Shown piece after piece: positions 28,322 through 38,168 of a stretch of 64,000 bases of DNA. The notes under the pieces are model-generated. The model saw only the letters and a list, made by a program, of their open reading frames with translations, was not told the DNA's origin and ran no database searches. Origin of the DNA: Clostridiales bacterium (GTDB lineage: Bacteria; Bacillota; Clostridia; Christensenellales; Aristaeellaceae); contig SVGM01000005.1 in assembly GCA_015056365.1 (NCBI GenBank), positions 1 to 64,000 of the forward strand. Reading direction: 5' to 3'. Numbering within the stretch: position 1 is the first letter of the stretch; each line of letters begins with the position of its first letter. The translations under genes were made by a program, and so were the position numbers.

Positions 28322-29311
28322 TCAATCGAACGGATAGCAAACGCCCCACTCTTGGCGAAGCTGATCCATCACCTTCATGATGTGGATCGTCTGTGCGTGC
28401 GGCATCTCCGGGCACTCCAGCGCGCCATTCTCCAGCGCACGGATACAAGCCTCCACCTCGTACTCATAGCCCGTGATCTGCTCCGGCACAGGAATCATCC
28501 GGCTGGGCGTGGGATCAAGGGCGTTTTCATACAGGCTGATAACCTGAGGATTGTTCACATTGTCCACCTTCAGGCAGCCTTTGGTGCCGTAGATGACACA
28601 GTTTCGGTCGGTGTTGCAGGCGGAGGTGGAGAGCAGCTGAGCCATACGGCCGTCCCGGTAGTACAGGGTGATGCTGTTGTGCGCGTCCACGCCGCTCTCC
28701 ATCAGCGTGGCGCTGCTTTCCATACGGACTACGTCGTCGCCGAAGTGCATGGACGCAAAATTCAGCGTGTACACCCCCAGATCCAACAGCGAACCGCCAG
28801 CCAGCTCCGGCTTGTAAATCCGCTCGTTGCCGGCGATGGGATAACCCAGATTGGCCGTAAGCACCCTAGGCTCGCCGATGGCGCCGGAAGCGATCAGCTC
28901 ATCGATCATCCGGCGGGAAGGCATATAGCGCGTCCAGATGGCTTCGGTGACCATCACGCCCTTTTCCTCAGCCAGTTTCAACACTTCTTGCGCCTGACGG
29001 GCATTGCCGGTAAAGGCTTTTTCGCACAGCACCGCACGGCCGTGCTCAATGCACATGCGCATATGCTCCCCATGGTGTGAATGCGGCGTCGCCACATACA
29101 CCAGCTGCACCTGATCATCCGCCAGCATGGCCTCATAGGAGCCATACGCCTTTTCGAACCCTTCTTCCTTCGCAAACGCTTCCGCGCGTTCAGCGTCGCG
29201 CGACGCTACGGCATACAAGCAAACCGACCTGTCGCGCGCGGCCATTCCGCGCAGGGTTTGCGCCATTTTGCGGGCAATGCTGCCTGCACCCAGAATCGCT
29301 ACATTGATCAT
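28322..29311 (-). CDS. Gfo/Idh/MocA family oxidoreductase
   Basis: NVAILGAGSIARKMAQTL; EKAFTGNARQAQEVLKLAEEKGVMVTEAIWTRYMPS. Confidence 0.93.
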   Translation of the reverse strand: MINVAILGAGSIARKMAQTLRGMAARDRSVCLYAVASRDAERAEAFAKEEGFEKAYGSYEAMLADDQVQLVYVATPHSHHGEHMRMCIEHGRAVLCEKAFTGNARQAQEVLKLAEEKGVMVTEAIWTRYMPSRRMIDELIASGAIGEPRVLTANLGYPIAGNERIYKPELAGGSLLDLGVYTLNFASMHFGDDVVRMESSATLMESGVDAHNSITLYYRDGRMAQLLSTSACNTDRNCVIYGTKGCLKVDNVNNPQVISLYENALDPTPSRMIPVPEQITGYEYEVEACIRALENGALECPEMPHAQTIHIMKVMDQLRQEWGVCYPFD

Positions 29312-29530
29312 AGAACTTCCTCCTTCGACCTGCTGAGAACAGCTGCACGGTGCTGTACTTCTGCGGATTTCCCCTTATATGTGCTAACGTTTCTTCTCTG
29401 CCAATCCTTCTATTGCTGTTGTCCCAGTATATCATACCGTCGTTTCCGCTGCAAGCAGCCCTCCTTTTCCCCATAGGACAGGCGCACCTCAATGCGAGAA
29501 AAAAAGCCTTCGTTTCCCCGGAAAAAAGCA

Positions 29531-29560
29531 TTGACAACCCCTCGCCTTCTCATGTATAAT
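29531..29560 (+). promoter_or_regulatory. Sigma-A promoter of tRNA-Leu
   Basis: TTGACA-N18-TATAAT. Confidence 0.8.
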
Positions 29561-29586
29561 ATTCGATGTTGTCAGCAAGGCAGCAT

Positions 29587-29671
29587 GCGATCGTGGCGGA
29601 ATTGGCATACGCGCACGTTTGAGGGGCGTGTTCTTAACCGAGTACGGGTTCAAGTCCCGTCGATCGCACCA
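29587..29671 (+). tRNA. tRNA-Leu (anticodon GAG), CCA encoded
   Basis: GCGATCG...CGATCGC-ACCA acceptor; anticodon arm CACGT-TTGAGGG-GCGTG; T arm ACGGG-TTCAAGT-CCCGT; long variable arm. Confidence 0.95.
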
Positions 29672-29712
29672 AAAAGCGACATCTTTCCACAGAAGATGTC
29701 GCTTTTTTTGTG
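29672..29712 (+). terminator. Terminator of tRNA-Leu
   Basis: AAAAAGCGACATCTT-tccacag-AAGATGTCGCTTTTTTT. Confidence 0.9.
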
Positions 29713-29873
29713 GTTCAAACCACGATTCGTTGAGCGCGTTCTATCCGACCTACGCCGTTCTATTGATTTCAAGGGTAACACGCCATCATTAGCAATCAAA
29801 GTCGCTAAGCCAACAGGGATGGTGCGTCCCCCCTATCGGATGTCCCAGCATAAAGGCGGCGCGATCTCCTTGA

Positions 29874-31244
29874 TCATCGGCCAGCTGATTGTTCTCCAAT
29901 AGCATCAAGCGACTGCTGGATACCTACCGTCCTGCGAATGAGTACGATATATGCAACCACATTGAGCAATAAAGCACCAAACCATGCGACGCCTTCTGCG
30001 TATGCGGTAGCGCGAAATCCGATGTTTGTCATCATAAGCACGATAACAGGAATGCGTAACGCCATCTCCAGAATACCGGAACACATGGGAATCAAAGGAT
30101 ACCCCATACCTTGTACAGTGCTGCGAAAAACGAACAGCAGGTTCAGGAGCAACAATGGGATTGCACATATCCGCAGAAATTCGGCTGTCAAAGAGATCGT
30201 TTCGGATTCATTCAGCATTACCCCTGCAAGCTGATGAGGTATAAGAAGCATCACACTTCCGACTACAAGCCAGGAAACAAATCCAATCAAAATGCCCGCC
30301 CGAACCCCTTCGCGGATTCGCTGAATGCTTCCTGCACCTTTGTTTTGGCTAACAAATGCTGAAAGAGAGAATCCCGCAGTCAAAGAGGGAAGCATGACCA
30401 AATTCAGAACCTTGCTGCAAACGGAATAGGCTGATGTAAAGACTGCGCCCAATGCGTTTACATATCCTTGGACAACCATGCAACCGACGGCTGTAACAGC
30501 GTTCATGCACGCCGCAGGGATACCGTTATTCATCAGATTTTGATCCACCGAACGATCCTTGGCGAAATCATCACGCCCAAGGCAGAGCAAGTCGTTTTTG
30601 CGTAGCTTGTAACAACAAACAAGAACAGATACAGTCTGTGAGAAAACGGTTGCGAAAGCCGCTCCTCCCACGCCTGTACGAAAGCCGAAAATCAACAGAC
30701 AATCCAGCATGATGTTGATGACAGAAGAGATCATGATGGCTTTGAATGGCGTGCTGCTGTCTCCAAGCGCACGAAGTATACAGGAGCATAGATTATATGC
30801 AGCAGTAACCATCAGCCCGCCAAAGAAAATATACCCATACAGCAAGCTGTCCCTCATAAGAGATGGAGAAGTTTGCATTGAAATCAGCAGAGGTTTGAGA
30901 AAAATCAGAGATATCAGTGTTAATGCTGCTGTGCTCGTGCCGCAAAGCTTGATGGAATGGGCAATGTTTTTCCGAAGCATTTGGTAATCGCCAGCGCCAA
31001 AACGCTGGGCGATATTAACGGAAAATCCATTGGTAATCCCCATCAGGAATCCCGTGATCAGCAACATCAAGGATGACAGATTTCCCACCGAGCCAAGCGC
31101 CTGATCGCCGAGTCCCTTACCAACAATCATGGTATCAACAAAAGTATAGGCTTGCTGCAAAGTATTGGTAAGCAGCATCGGGAAAAAGAAACCCATCAGT
31201 CGGGCAGCCACTCGCCCCTTGGTCAGATCGCATGTTTCTTGCAT
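29874..31244 (-). CDS. MATE family efflux transporter
   Basis: About 12 TM; QAYTFVDTMIVGKGLGDQALGSVGNLSSLMLLITGFLMGITNGFSV. Confidence 0.93.
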   Translation of the reverse strand: MQETCDLTKGRVAARLMGFFFPMLLTNTLQQAYTFVDTMIVGKGLGDQALGSVGNLSSLMLLITGFLMGITNGFSVNIAQRFGAGDYQMLRKNIAHSIKLCGTSTAALTLISLIFLKPLLISMQTSPSLMRDSLLYGYIFFGGLMVTAAYNLCSCILRALGDSSTPFKAIMISSVINIMLDCLLIFGFRTGVGGAAFATVFSQTVSVLVCCYKLRKNDLLCLGRDDFAKDRSVDQNLMNNGIPAACMNAVTAVGCMVVQGYVNALGAVFTSAYSVCSKVLNLVMLPSLTAGFSLSAFVSQNKGAGSIQRIREGVRAGILIGFVSWLVVGSVMLLIPHQLAGVMLNESETISLTAEFLRICAIPLLLLNLLFVFRSTVQGMGYPLIPMCSGILEMALRIPVIVLMMTNIGFRATAYAEGVAWFGALLLNVVAYIVLIRRTVGIQQSLDAIGEQSAGR

Positions 31245-31325
31245 TGAGATCGCCTCCGAAGGCAGTGTACAAAACCGCTCCGACCCATTATATCAAAACA
31301 GTTGCTTTTATCATAAAAATATGAC

Positions 31326-32111
31326 ATGATGCAATGGGTGATGATGATGCACGTGCGAAACGAACTGAACCTTCGACTATATGAGCAGAAAATGGACGGC
31401 GATACACTGCCGCATTACAGAGATGAATACGTGCGCTATCATGCAATTCAGCATGGCGATACAAATACGGCAGCGCAGCTAATAGAGAATGGAACACTAC
31501 AGCTGTGTGAAAATGCGCGCCTTCTTTCGGAAAATACCGTAACAAACATATGCTATCATTTTGTCATTGAGGCATCGACCCTGGCAAGGGTATGTATGGA
31601 GAATGGCTTGAGCCATGACGAGGCGTATACGATTTTGGATATCTACATTCGGAAACTTGACAGAGCCACGACCGCAGAAGCGGTCGACCAGCTCTACAAG
31701 CAAATGTGCCTGGACTATACCGAAAGAATGGGTGAAATCCGAAAGCAATCCGCCAGATCGCGCCATGTAAGAAAATGTATCGACTACATATATGAAAATC
31801 TTGGCGGAGATTTATCCATGAAGGTACTGGCAGGTGTAACAGAATTGAATCCCAGTTACTTGTCCCGATTATTTACAAAAGAGATAGGGTGTCCAATCAA
31901 ACAGTTCATTTTGGCAGCCAAAGTCGATACAGCGCAGTATCTGCTCAAGCACTCGGAACTGTCCTATTCAAGGCTCGCTGTCTCTTTGGGCTTTTCCTCG
32001 CAAAGCGCGTTTATTGCTGTCTTCAAAAGATTTGCGCATATGACGCCAAAGGCTTATCGGGAACGCTATTCCTTACATGGCGCCAGGGACAATCAAAAAC
32101 TGCTCTGTTAG
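31326..32111 (+). CDS. AraC family transcriptional regulator (start uncertain)
   Basis: C-terminal double HTH: LSRLFTKEIGCPIKQFI...LAVSLGFSSQSAFIAVFKRFAHMTPKAYRER. Confidence 0.92.
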   Translation: MMQWVMMMHVRNELNLRLYEQKMDGDTLPHYRDEYVRYHAIQHGDTNTAAQLIENGTLQLCENARLLSENTVTNICYHFVIEASTLARVCMENGLSHDEAYTILDIYIRKLDRATTAEAVDQLYKQMCLDYTERMGEIRKQSARSRHVRKCIDYIYENLGGDLSMKVLAGVTELNPSYLSRLFTKEIGCPIKQFILAAKVDTAQYLLKHSELSYSRLAVSLGFSSQSAFIAVFKRFAHMTPKAYRERYSLHGARDNQKLLC

Positions 32112-32177
32112 ACGGTTTCCTGTATGTCATACAGGTGCAAAGCATGGTCAAACGCTACCGTTAGATTTCAGATGGAC

Positions 32178-32219
32178 AAAAAGCAGCACGATGTCCTTTC
32201 GATTATCGTGCTGCTTTTT
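32178..32219. terminator. Bidirectional terminator
   Basis: AAAAAGCAGCACGAT-loop-ATCGTGCTGCTTTTT. Confidence 0.85.
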
Positions 32220-32262
32220 CAATTGTCTGTATTCTATTTTGTCCTGCCATCAAACAGTCTGC

Positions 32263-33084
32263 TTATCCACGCTCCCGCAGCCGTCCAGCAAACCAGAACA
32301 ACAGAAAAGCCGCCGCATTGGCCACCACTACGCTGGCACCTGTGGGCGTATCCAGCAGGTAGGAGGCGCACAGACCAAGCATGAAGCAGCACACCGATAC
32401 CAGTGCCGCGCAGATGGTCACGCTGCGGAAACTGCGGCAAACCCGCATCGCCGTAAGGGCCGGGAAGATGATCAGACTGGAGATAAGCATAGCGCCCATC
32501 ACCCGCATACCCAGCACAATGGTCAGCGCCGTCAGGCAAGCCAGCAGCAGGTGATACGCCTCTGCCTTTTCGCCGGTAGCGCGGGCAAATGTCTCGTCAA
32601 ACGTTACAGCAAAAATCTTCCGGTAATAGATGCCGAACAAGATCAGCACCACAACTGCCAGCCCTGCGCTCAGCCAAACGTCCTCGCCGGTCATGGCCAG
32701 CACGCTGCCAAAAAGATAGTTGTTCACATCGCCGGTGGTGCCGTTGCTCAGGGACAGAACAATCACACCTACTGCCAGCGCTCCCGCAGAGATCATGGCG
32801 ATCACCGCATCGCCCTTGAGCCTGGCACGGCTGGAAAGACGCAGCAGCAAAACCGCCGAGAGCATCACCACGGGAATGGAGACCACCATGGGAGCAAGCC
32901 CCAGCGCCGAGGCTACCGCCAACGCGCCAAAGCCCACATGGCTGAGGCCATCGCCGATCATGGAGTAGCGTTTGAGCACCAGGCTCACGCCCAGAAGCGC
33001 CGCGCAGAGGGACACCAGCAGACCCACCACAGCAGCACGCACCATGAAATGATAACTGAACATCTTTGCAAGCATCTCAAACAT
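32263..33084 (-). CDS. Zinc/manganese ABC transporter permease
   Basis: ABC-3 family; LVLKRYSMIGDGLSHVGFGALAVA. Confidence 0.93.
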   Translation of the reverse strand: MFEMLAKMFSYHFMVRAAVVGLLVSLCAALLGVSLVLKRYSMIGDGLSHVGFGALAVASALGLAPMVVSIPVVMLSAVLLLRLSSRARLKGDAVIAMISAGALAVGVIVLSLSNGTTGDVNNYLFGSVLAMTGEDVWLSAGLAVVVLILFGIYYRKIFAVTFDETFARATGEKAEAYHLLLACLTALTIVLGMRVMGAMLISSLIIFPALTAMRVCRSFRSVTICAALVSVCCFMLGLCASYLLDTPTGASVVVANAAAFLLFWFAGRLRERG

Positions 33085-33772
33085 GGCAGCATCCTCCCGC
33101 AAAAGACGCGCCCAGCTCAGAATGGCGGTATTCCTCCGGTGTGCCCAAAAAACTGCCACCATGGGAGAGGTGCAAAATCTGATCTGCTTCCTGCAGAGCC
33201 GCCTGAACGTCGTGGGAGATCATCACCACGGTGAGCCCGCGCGTCTCGTGCAGCATACGGATGACATCGTACATTTCACGGGTCACCAAGGGATCCAGAC
33301 CGGCCACCGGCTCATCCAAAAGAAGCAGAGACGTGGTGGCGCACAATGCGCGCGCCAGCAGTACGCGCTGCTGTTGACCGCCGGAAAGCCTGGCAAAGCT
33401 CCGTTTTACCAGATGATCCATCCCCATAAGTTTGAGCTGTTCCTCCGTTTTCTGGCGGCGCGCAGCCGTCATCCACAGGCCATGGCATCCGGACGATGCC
33501 ACTTCCCATACGGACGCAGGAAAATCAGACTGCAGCTCCACACGCTGGGGCAGATAGCCGATCTCGTTCTGACGAAGGCCATCCCCAAAGGTCACCTTGC
33601 CGCTTACCGGCTTAAGCAGACCCAAAAGGCCCTTGACCAGCGTGGATTTGCCGGAGCCATTCTCTCCCACAATGCAGAGATACTGTCCTTTTTCGATCTG
33701 TAAATTCAGATTCTCAACCACCGGCATCCCTTCATAAGCAAAGGTTGCCTGGTCGCAAGTAATCAAAGCCAT
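33077..33772 (-). CDS. Zinc/manganese ABC transporter ATP-binding protein
   Basis: Walker A GENGSGKSTL; LSGGQQQRVLLARAL; LLLDEPVAGLD. Confidence 0.95.
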   Translation of the reverse strand: MALITCDQATFAYEGMPVVENLNLQIEKGQYLCIVGENGSGKSTLVKGLLGLLKPVSGKVTFGDGLRQNEIGYLPQRVELQSDFPASVWEVASSGCHGLWMTAARRQKTEEQLKLMGMDHLVKRSFARLSGGQQQRVLLARALCATTSLLLLDEPVAGLDPLVTREMYDVIRMLHETRGLTVVMISHDVQAALQEADQILHLSHGGSFLGTPEEYRHSELGASFAGGCCHV

Positions 33773-34740
33773 CCGTTCAAAGCCTCCTTCAAGGCATCTA
33801 CGTTGTTCCACATCAGGCTGACGTAGGTGGTTCCGTTTTCGATCTCCTGAGCGGACACCGTGTGGCAGCTGTGGAACAGCAGCGTTGTGGCGCCTGTTTC
33901 CTCTGCGAGGATCCGGGCAGTTTTCTGACTGGAATATTCGATATAGAACACCACCGGAATCTGCTCCCTGCGCACGGTATCCACCAGGGAGATCACCGTG
34001 CGGACGCTGGGTTCGCTGTCCTCACTGCAGCCGGGAAAGGCAGCGTCGTAGCAAAGACCGTATTCCGCCGCAAAATACCGAAGAGGAAAACGGTCGCCGA
34101 AAATCACCAGCGTACGCTGCCCCTCTGCCACCACCTGCCGGAATGCCTGATCGACCAGGGAGATCTGGCCGATATACCGTACGGCATTGTCCCAAAACAC
34201 CGTCTCCGCCTCCGGTCGGAGGGAGGACAGCTTGTCCGCCACTGCCTCAACGATGGCCATGGCGTTACGGGGCGACGTCCATACATGCTCGTCCATTTCG
34301 TCCGAATGCTCATGATCGTGATGAGCGTGGTCGTGGTTGTGAACCGGCTCCATGTTGGCGCTGTGTTCCTCCTCCAGCACCGTCACCACATCCATCATCC
34401 GAAGCGTGCAGGGCGCATCCTCGCCCATGGACGTTAGGATCCGTTCAATCCAATCGTCGCTTTCGCCGCCCGTGTAAATAAACAGATCCGCATTTTGGAT
34501 CATCAGCAGATCCCTTGGGGACGGCTCGTAGCTGTGGCTGTCGCTCCCTGCGGGAATCAGCATGGTGACCTGTGCCTCTTCCCCCGCCACCTGACGGGCA
34601 AAGTCAAAGCCCGGAAACACAGTCGCCACGATCTGTAGCGGCTCATCGGCGACGGCTCCGCCAGGCAGTATGCATACTGCCAGCATCCATGCGGCAAGTA
34701 CGCCAAGCAGACGCTTTCTGATACTTTCTCTCCGTCTCAT
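33763..34740 (-). CDS. Zinc ABC transporter substrate-binding protein
   Basis: VATVFPGFDFARQVAGEEAQVTMLIPAGSDSHSYEPSPRD; His-rich loop HNHDHAHHDHEHSDEMDEHVW. Confidence 0.95.
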   Translation of the reverse strand: MRRRESIRKRLLGVLAAWMLAVCILPGGAVADEPLQIVATVFPGFDFARQVAGEEAQVTMLIPAGSDSHSYEPSPRDLLMIQNADLFIYTGGESDDWIERILTSMGEDAPCTLRMMDVVTVLEEEHSANMEPVHNHDHAHHDHEHSDEMDEHVWTSPRNAMAIVEAVADKLSSLRPEAETVFWDNAVRYIGQISLVDQAFRQVVAEGQRTLVIFGDRFPLRYFAAEYGLCYDAAFPGCSEDSEPSVRTVISLVDTVRREQIPVVFYIEYSSQKTARILAEETGATTLLFHSCHTVSAQEIENGTTYVSLMWNNVDALKEALNGWL

Positions 34741-35159
34741 TCCGCCGTTTCCTTCTCCCTGTGTGCGCAGTCGTTGCACAGCCCGCACAGCATGGTACGG
34801 GCCTCGTCCAGTACAAAGCCGTGGTGAGCCTGAATATGTTTGGCGAAGTGCTCCACATCACCGCAGTGCAGATGCTCCAGCGCGCCGCATTGGACGCAGC
34901 GGATATGGAGATGGCTTTCCCGGCAGGGATTGAACTGATACTGTGCCGCCTCGCCGGGCAATTCCGGCGCATAGCGACGCAGCACGCCTGCCTCGCACAA
35001 CCGGGTAATGGTGCGGTAGACGGTGGTTTTTCCCACGTCCATTCCTGCATCCAGCAACAGACGATAGGTCTCATCAGCAGTCAGGCAGGCCTCTGCTCGG
35101 CGCTCAAACAGCGCTGCCACGGCTTCCTGCTGTCTGGTCTGATAATTTCCACGCTGCAT
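34737..35159 (-). CDS. Fur-family transcriptional regulator, probably Zur
   Basis: GMDVGKTTVYRTITRLCEAGVLRRY; CVQCGALEHLHC and CGLCNDCAH metal sites; ATGA-coupled to zinc ABC operon. Confidence 0.93.
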   Translation of the reverse strand: MQRGNYQTRQQEAVAALFERRAEACLTADETYRLLLDAGMDVGKTTVYRTITRLCEAGVLRRYAPELPGEAAQYQFNPCRESHLHIRCVQCGALEHLHCGDVEHFAKHIQAHHGFVLDEARTMLCGLCNDCAHREKETAE

Positions 35160-35182
35160 ACCCTTGCCTCCCCCTCGTTGTT

Positions 35183-35197
35183 TGAAAACGGTTTTCA
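35183..35197. promoter_or_regulatory. Perfect 7-1-7 palindrome, putative Zur operator
   Basis: TGAAAAC-G-GTTTTCA 24 nt upstream of the regulator's start. Confidence 0.6.
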
Positions 35198-35337
35198 TTT
35201 TCAGATTGGTAGTATACACAGCCTTTGGTGAGATGTCAAGAAAAACGCGCCAACAACCAAAAAATCGACAAGACGGGGCAAACGCCGCCAGAAAAAAGGC
35301 CCCTGACTTCCTTTGCAGAAAGTAAGGGGCGCTGGCA

Positions 35338-36540
35338 TCAAGCTACGTTTTCACACCACAGGGCATCGGCGCAGAACGCGTCCATTTCTTCTTTTGTTTC
35401 AAAGACCGCGACGTACATCTGGTTTGCCATCAATCCGGTCAATTCCTCCGGTACCCGCTGTACCATGCGAAGATTTTCCCGATATTTTCGCATCAGGCGC
35501 TCATGGCTGATGATAAATCGCTTGCCATCCCTGCGGCCGACAAACGCGCAGTATCCGCGCTGCTGTGCGCACCGCTGGCTTTCTCCGAAGGCGATCATAT
35601 CCGCCCAGATTTTGTACACGTCCGTACCGTTGGCAAAGTTGATCATATCCAGCCAATAGCCACCAGCCGTTCCCATGGTGGCTTCCAATGCTACCAGCTT
35701 CCCTTTTTTGCCAAGGCCTGGATGATCCTGGGTCAGGCGGAAAAACGCCAGATGAACGAACCGACTGCGAATGCCGATGTGCTTCACAGCGGCTCTTCCG
35801 GCTTCCCGGGTATCGCCGGGCAGTTCTCCGTGGGCGTAATAGATCGCGTTATCCTTTTCCTTGGCGGTCATCATCCCCGTAAACGGCGTTACGTTGCCTG
35901 TTTCGAAGATAGGCTCGCCACTGGCATCGATGACGGCGTCGTAGGAAACCAGCTCGCCGTGCACCAGCTCCTCCAAAAGGTACTTTTCCTCCGGCTCTCT
36001 GCTTTCAAGGAACGCCTTCAATTCTTCATCGTTATGCAGTTTCCGGGTATCGTCTGACCGCATTCCACAGTCTGCCTTCACCACCACCGGATAACCCACC
36101 TCACGGATAAAAGCCGCACAATGCTTGAAATCATCGACCATGTGCCAGCGGGCGACCTGTATACCCGCCTGCTGAAAAATCTCCTTCACGCCGGATTTAC
36201 TGCGGATGCGTGCCACTTCCTCCTCCTGAAGGCCGCTGGTGATGCAGTACGCCGTGCGCAGTCTGGCGTCACGTTCCGCATAGTCGTCATTATTGCTTTC
36301 CAGCCAGTCGATGGTGCCGTAGCGATGAATGAAGTACGCCACAGCCCGGTACACTTCTTCGTAGTTCTCCAGCGACTCCACGCGATAGTATTCGTGGAGG
36401 CTCTCCTTCAGTTCCTGTCTCAGACTGTCGTAGGGGGCATCACCGATCCCCAGTACCCGCAGCCCATTTTGCTTCAACTCGTAGCAGAAATGCCAGTAGT
36501 TCGCCGGATGATTCGGCGAAAGGAACACAACGTTCTTCAT
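35338..36540 (-). CDS. ATP-grasp domain protein (carboxylate-amine ligase-like)
   Basis: MKNVVFLSPNHPANYWHFCYEL; GYPVVVKADCGMRSDDT; YLLEELVHGELVSYDAVI. Confidence 0.87.
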   Translation of the reverse strand: MKNVVFLSPNHPANYWHFCYELKQNGLRVLGIGDAPYDSLRQELKESLHEYYRVESLENYEEVYRAVAYFIHRYGTIDWLESNNDDYAERDARLRTAYCITSGLQEEEVARIRSKSGVKEIFQQAGIQVARWHMVDDFKHCAAFIREVGYPVVVKADCGMRSDDTRKLHNDEELKAFLESREPEEKYLLEELVHGELVSYDAVIDASGEPIFETGNVTPFTGMMTAKEKDNAIYYAHGELPGDTREAGRAAVKHIGIRSRFVHLAFFRLTQDHPGLGKKGKLVALEATMGTAGGYWLDMINFANGTDVYKIWADMIAFGESQRCAQQRGYCAFVGRRDGKRFIISHERLMRKYRENLRMVQRVPEELTGLMANQMYVAVFETKEEMDAFCADALWCENVA

Positions 36541-36758
36541 TCCAACAAACATCTCCCTTCTGTTGATGCTCTGAAAGCCCATACCGCTTTCAGCATACTC
36601 ATTATCGCGCGTTTTGCCTTTGGATACAATCGCCATTCAGGCCATTGTTAGCACAAATCAGGCATCTATTCATCATTTCTGCACATCCTCCCAAAAGCAC
36701 TTTGCCATACCTAAGCAGGGAATAACGTCCCGGTTCAAAAACAACGCCAGAAACGCAT

Positions 36759-36793
36759 AACCCCCGGTGCACTATTGCCGTGCACCGGGGGTT
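36759..36793 (-). terminator. Terminator downstream of sugar-kinase-like gene
   Basis: AACCCCCGGTGCAC-TATTGCC-GTGCACCGGGGGTT. Confidence 0.75.
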
Positions 36794-36850
36794 GATTATT
36801 GCGCAGGCACCGATCCAGCGGAATCCTGTCTGCCATCTTTCCTTTTTCGA

Positions 36851-37957
36851 TTAGCAATTGCCTGCGGCACATTCCCGTACAATCTGTTCCATCTCATCCA
36901 TTCTGGCAAGCATGTCCTTGGCCAGGGCGATCTGGCAACGGGTACGTACCAGATTGTGCTCGGGATAAAGAATCTTAAAATACGGGTTGCCCTGAATATA
37001 ATCATCCATGAACCGTACGGCCAGCTCAGCCGTCATCACAAAGCTGGAAAGAGCCAGCGTGTCGAGTTCTTCCGGCAGCAGCGTGGACGCAGTATGCTTC
37101 AGGAAGCCTTCCGCAAACGCCCGAAACACTTCCAGGTTGAGCCCGACTTTTTCGATCTCGGGGCAATCCTCCGCCACATCATTGGCTGCAAAACGGATGG
37201 CGTCGCCAAAATCATATCCGACCAAGCCGGGCATAACCGTATCCAGATCGATGACCACGATGGCTTCTTTGGTATCGCCGTCAAAGAGCACATTGTTGAT
37301 CTTCGTGTCGTTGTGGGTCACCCGCAGAGGGAGTTTTCCCTGCCGGTGCATGTCGATCAGCCTGCAGGCGGTATCTTCAACCGAAAAGATCCAGTCCAGC
37401 TCCTCCCTCACCTCTGCCACCTTGCCGCAGGGATCGGCTTCGACCACGGCGCGCAGCTTATCGTAGCGCTGACGGGTGTTATGGAAGCCAGGAATTGTCT
37501 CATGCAGCAGGGACGCATCAAAATCCGACAGCAGCATCTGGAACTCACCGAAAGCGAGCCCTGCGTTGCGTACCACTTCCAGATCATCACAGACGCTGTA
37601 ATTAACGGAGGGAATATAATTAAACAAGCGCCAGAAGCCGTCTTCTCCGACAAAATAGGTCTTTCTCTCCCTGGTGTGGTGAAAATGCAAAGCCGTTTTC
37701 TTCGGACTTTTCTGGTGCAGATATTCGGTGACATAGTCGATATTTTCCATCACCTTTACCGGTTCCTTGAACGCATAGGTGTTCACGTCCTGGACAATGT
37801 AGGACTTTGGCTTGCCATCGTCGCGAATAAAGTTGACTTTGTAGGTACGATTGATATTGCCTACTTTGATCTCTTCGTAAGACTGAAAAGTACCTTTGAT
37901 CCGGAACACTTTACATACCCGCGCCAGTTTTGCGTTCATGTCTTGAGAATGATTCAT
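36851..37957 (-). CDS. Phosphotransferase (APH fold), N-acetylhexosamine-kinase-like
   Basis: SYIVQDVNTYAFKEPVKVMENIDYVTEYL; LRVTHNDTKINNVLFD; VVIDLDTVMPGLVGYDFGDAIRF. Confidence 0.85.
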   Translation of the reverse strand: MNHSQDMNAKLARVCKVFRIKGTFQSYEEIKVGNINRTYKVNFIRDDGKPKSYIVQDVNTYAFKEPVKVMENIDYVTEYLHQKSPKKTALHFHHTRERKTYFVGEDGFWRLFNYIPSVNYSVCDDLEVVRNAGLAFGEFQMLLSDFDASLLHETIPGFHNTRQRYDKLRAVVEADPCGKVAEVREELDWIFSVEDTACRLIDMHRQGKLPLRVTHNDTKINNVLFDGDTKEAIVVIDLDTVMPGLVGYDFGDAIRFAANDVAEDCPEIEKVGLNLEVFRAFAEGFLKHTASTLLPEELDTLALSSFVMTAELAVRFMDDYIQGNPYFKILYPEHNLVRTRCQIALAKDMLARMDEMEQIVRECAAGNC

Positions 37958-38168
37958 TGAAATAACCTCGCTATTCTAAATCGAGTCTGCCTCGATACCA
38001 TTTGCATACAAAACGACTGTTACAGCCAACCCCAAAACTGCTTGGAAACACGCTGCCAGCTCCAAAGCAGGCAACGGCACACACCGGAGCGTGTACCGTT
38101 GCTTGTTTGTTCCTTGTTTACCGGTTCGATCGCTGTACTTTTACGTCGCCCCGTCAAGCTTCCAAAAA

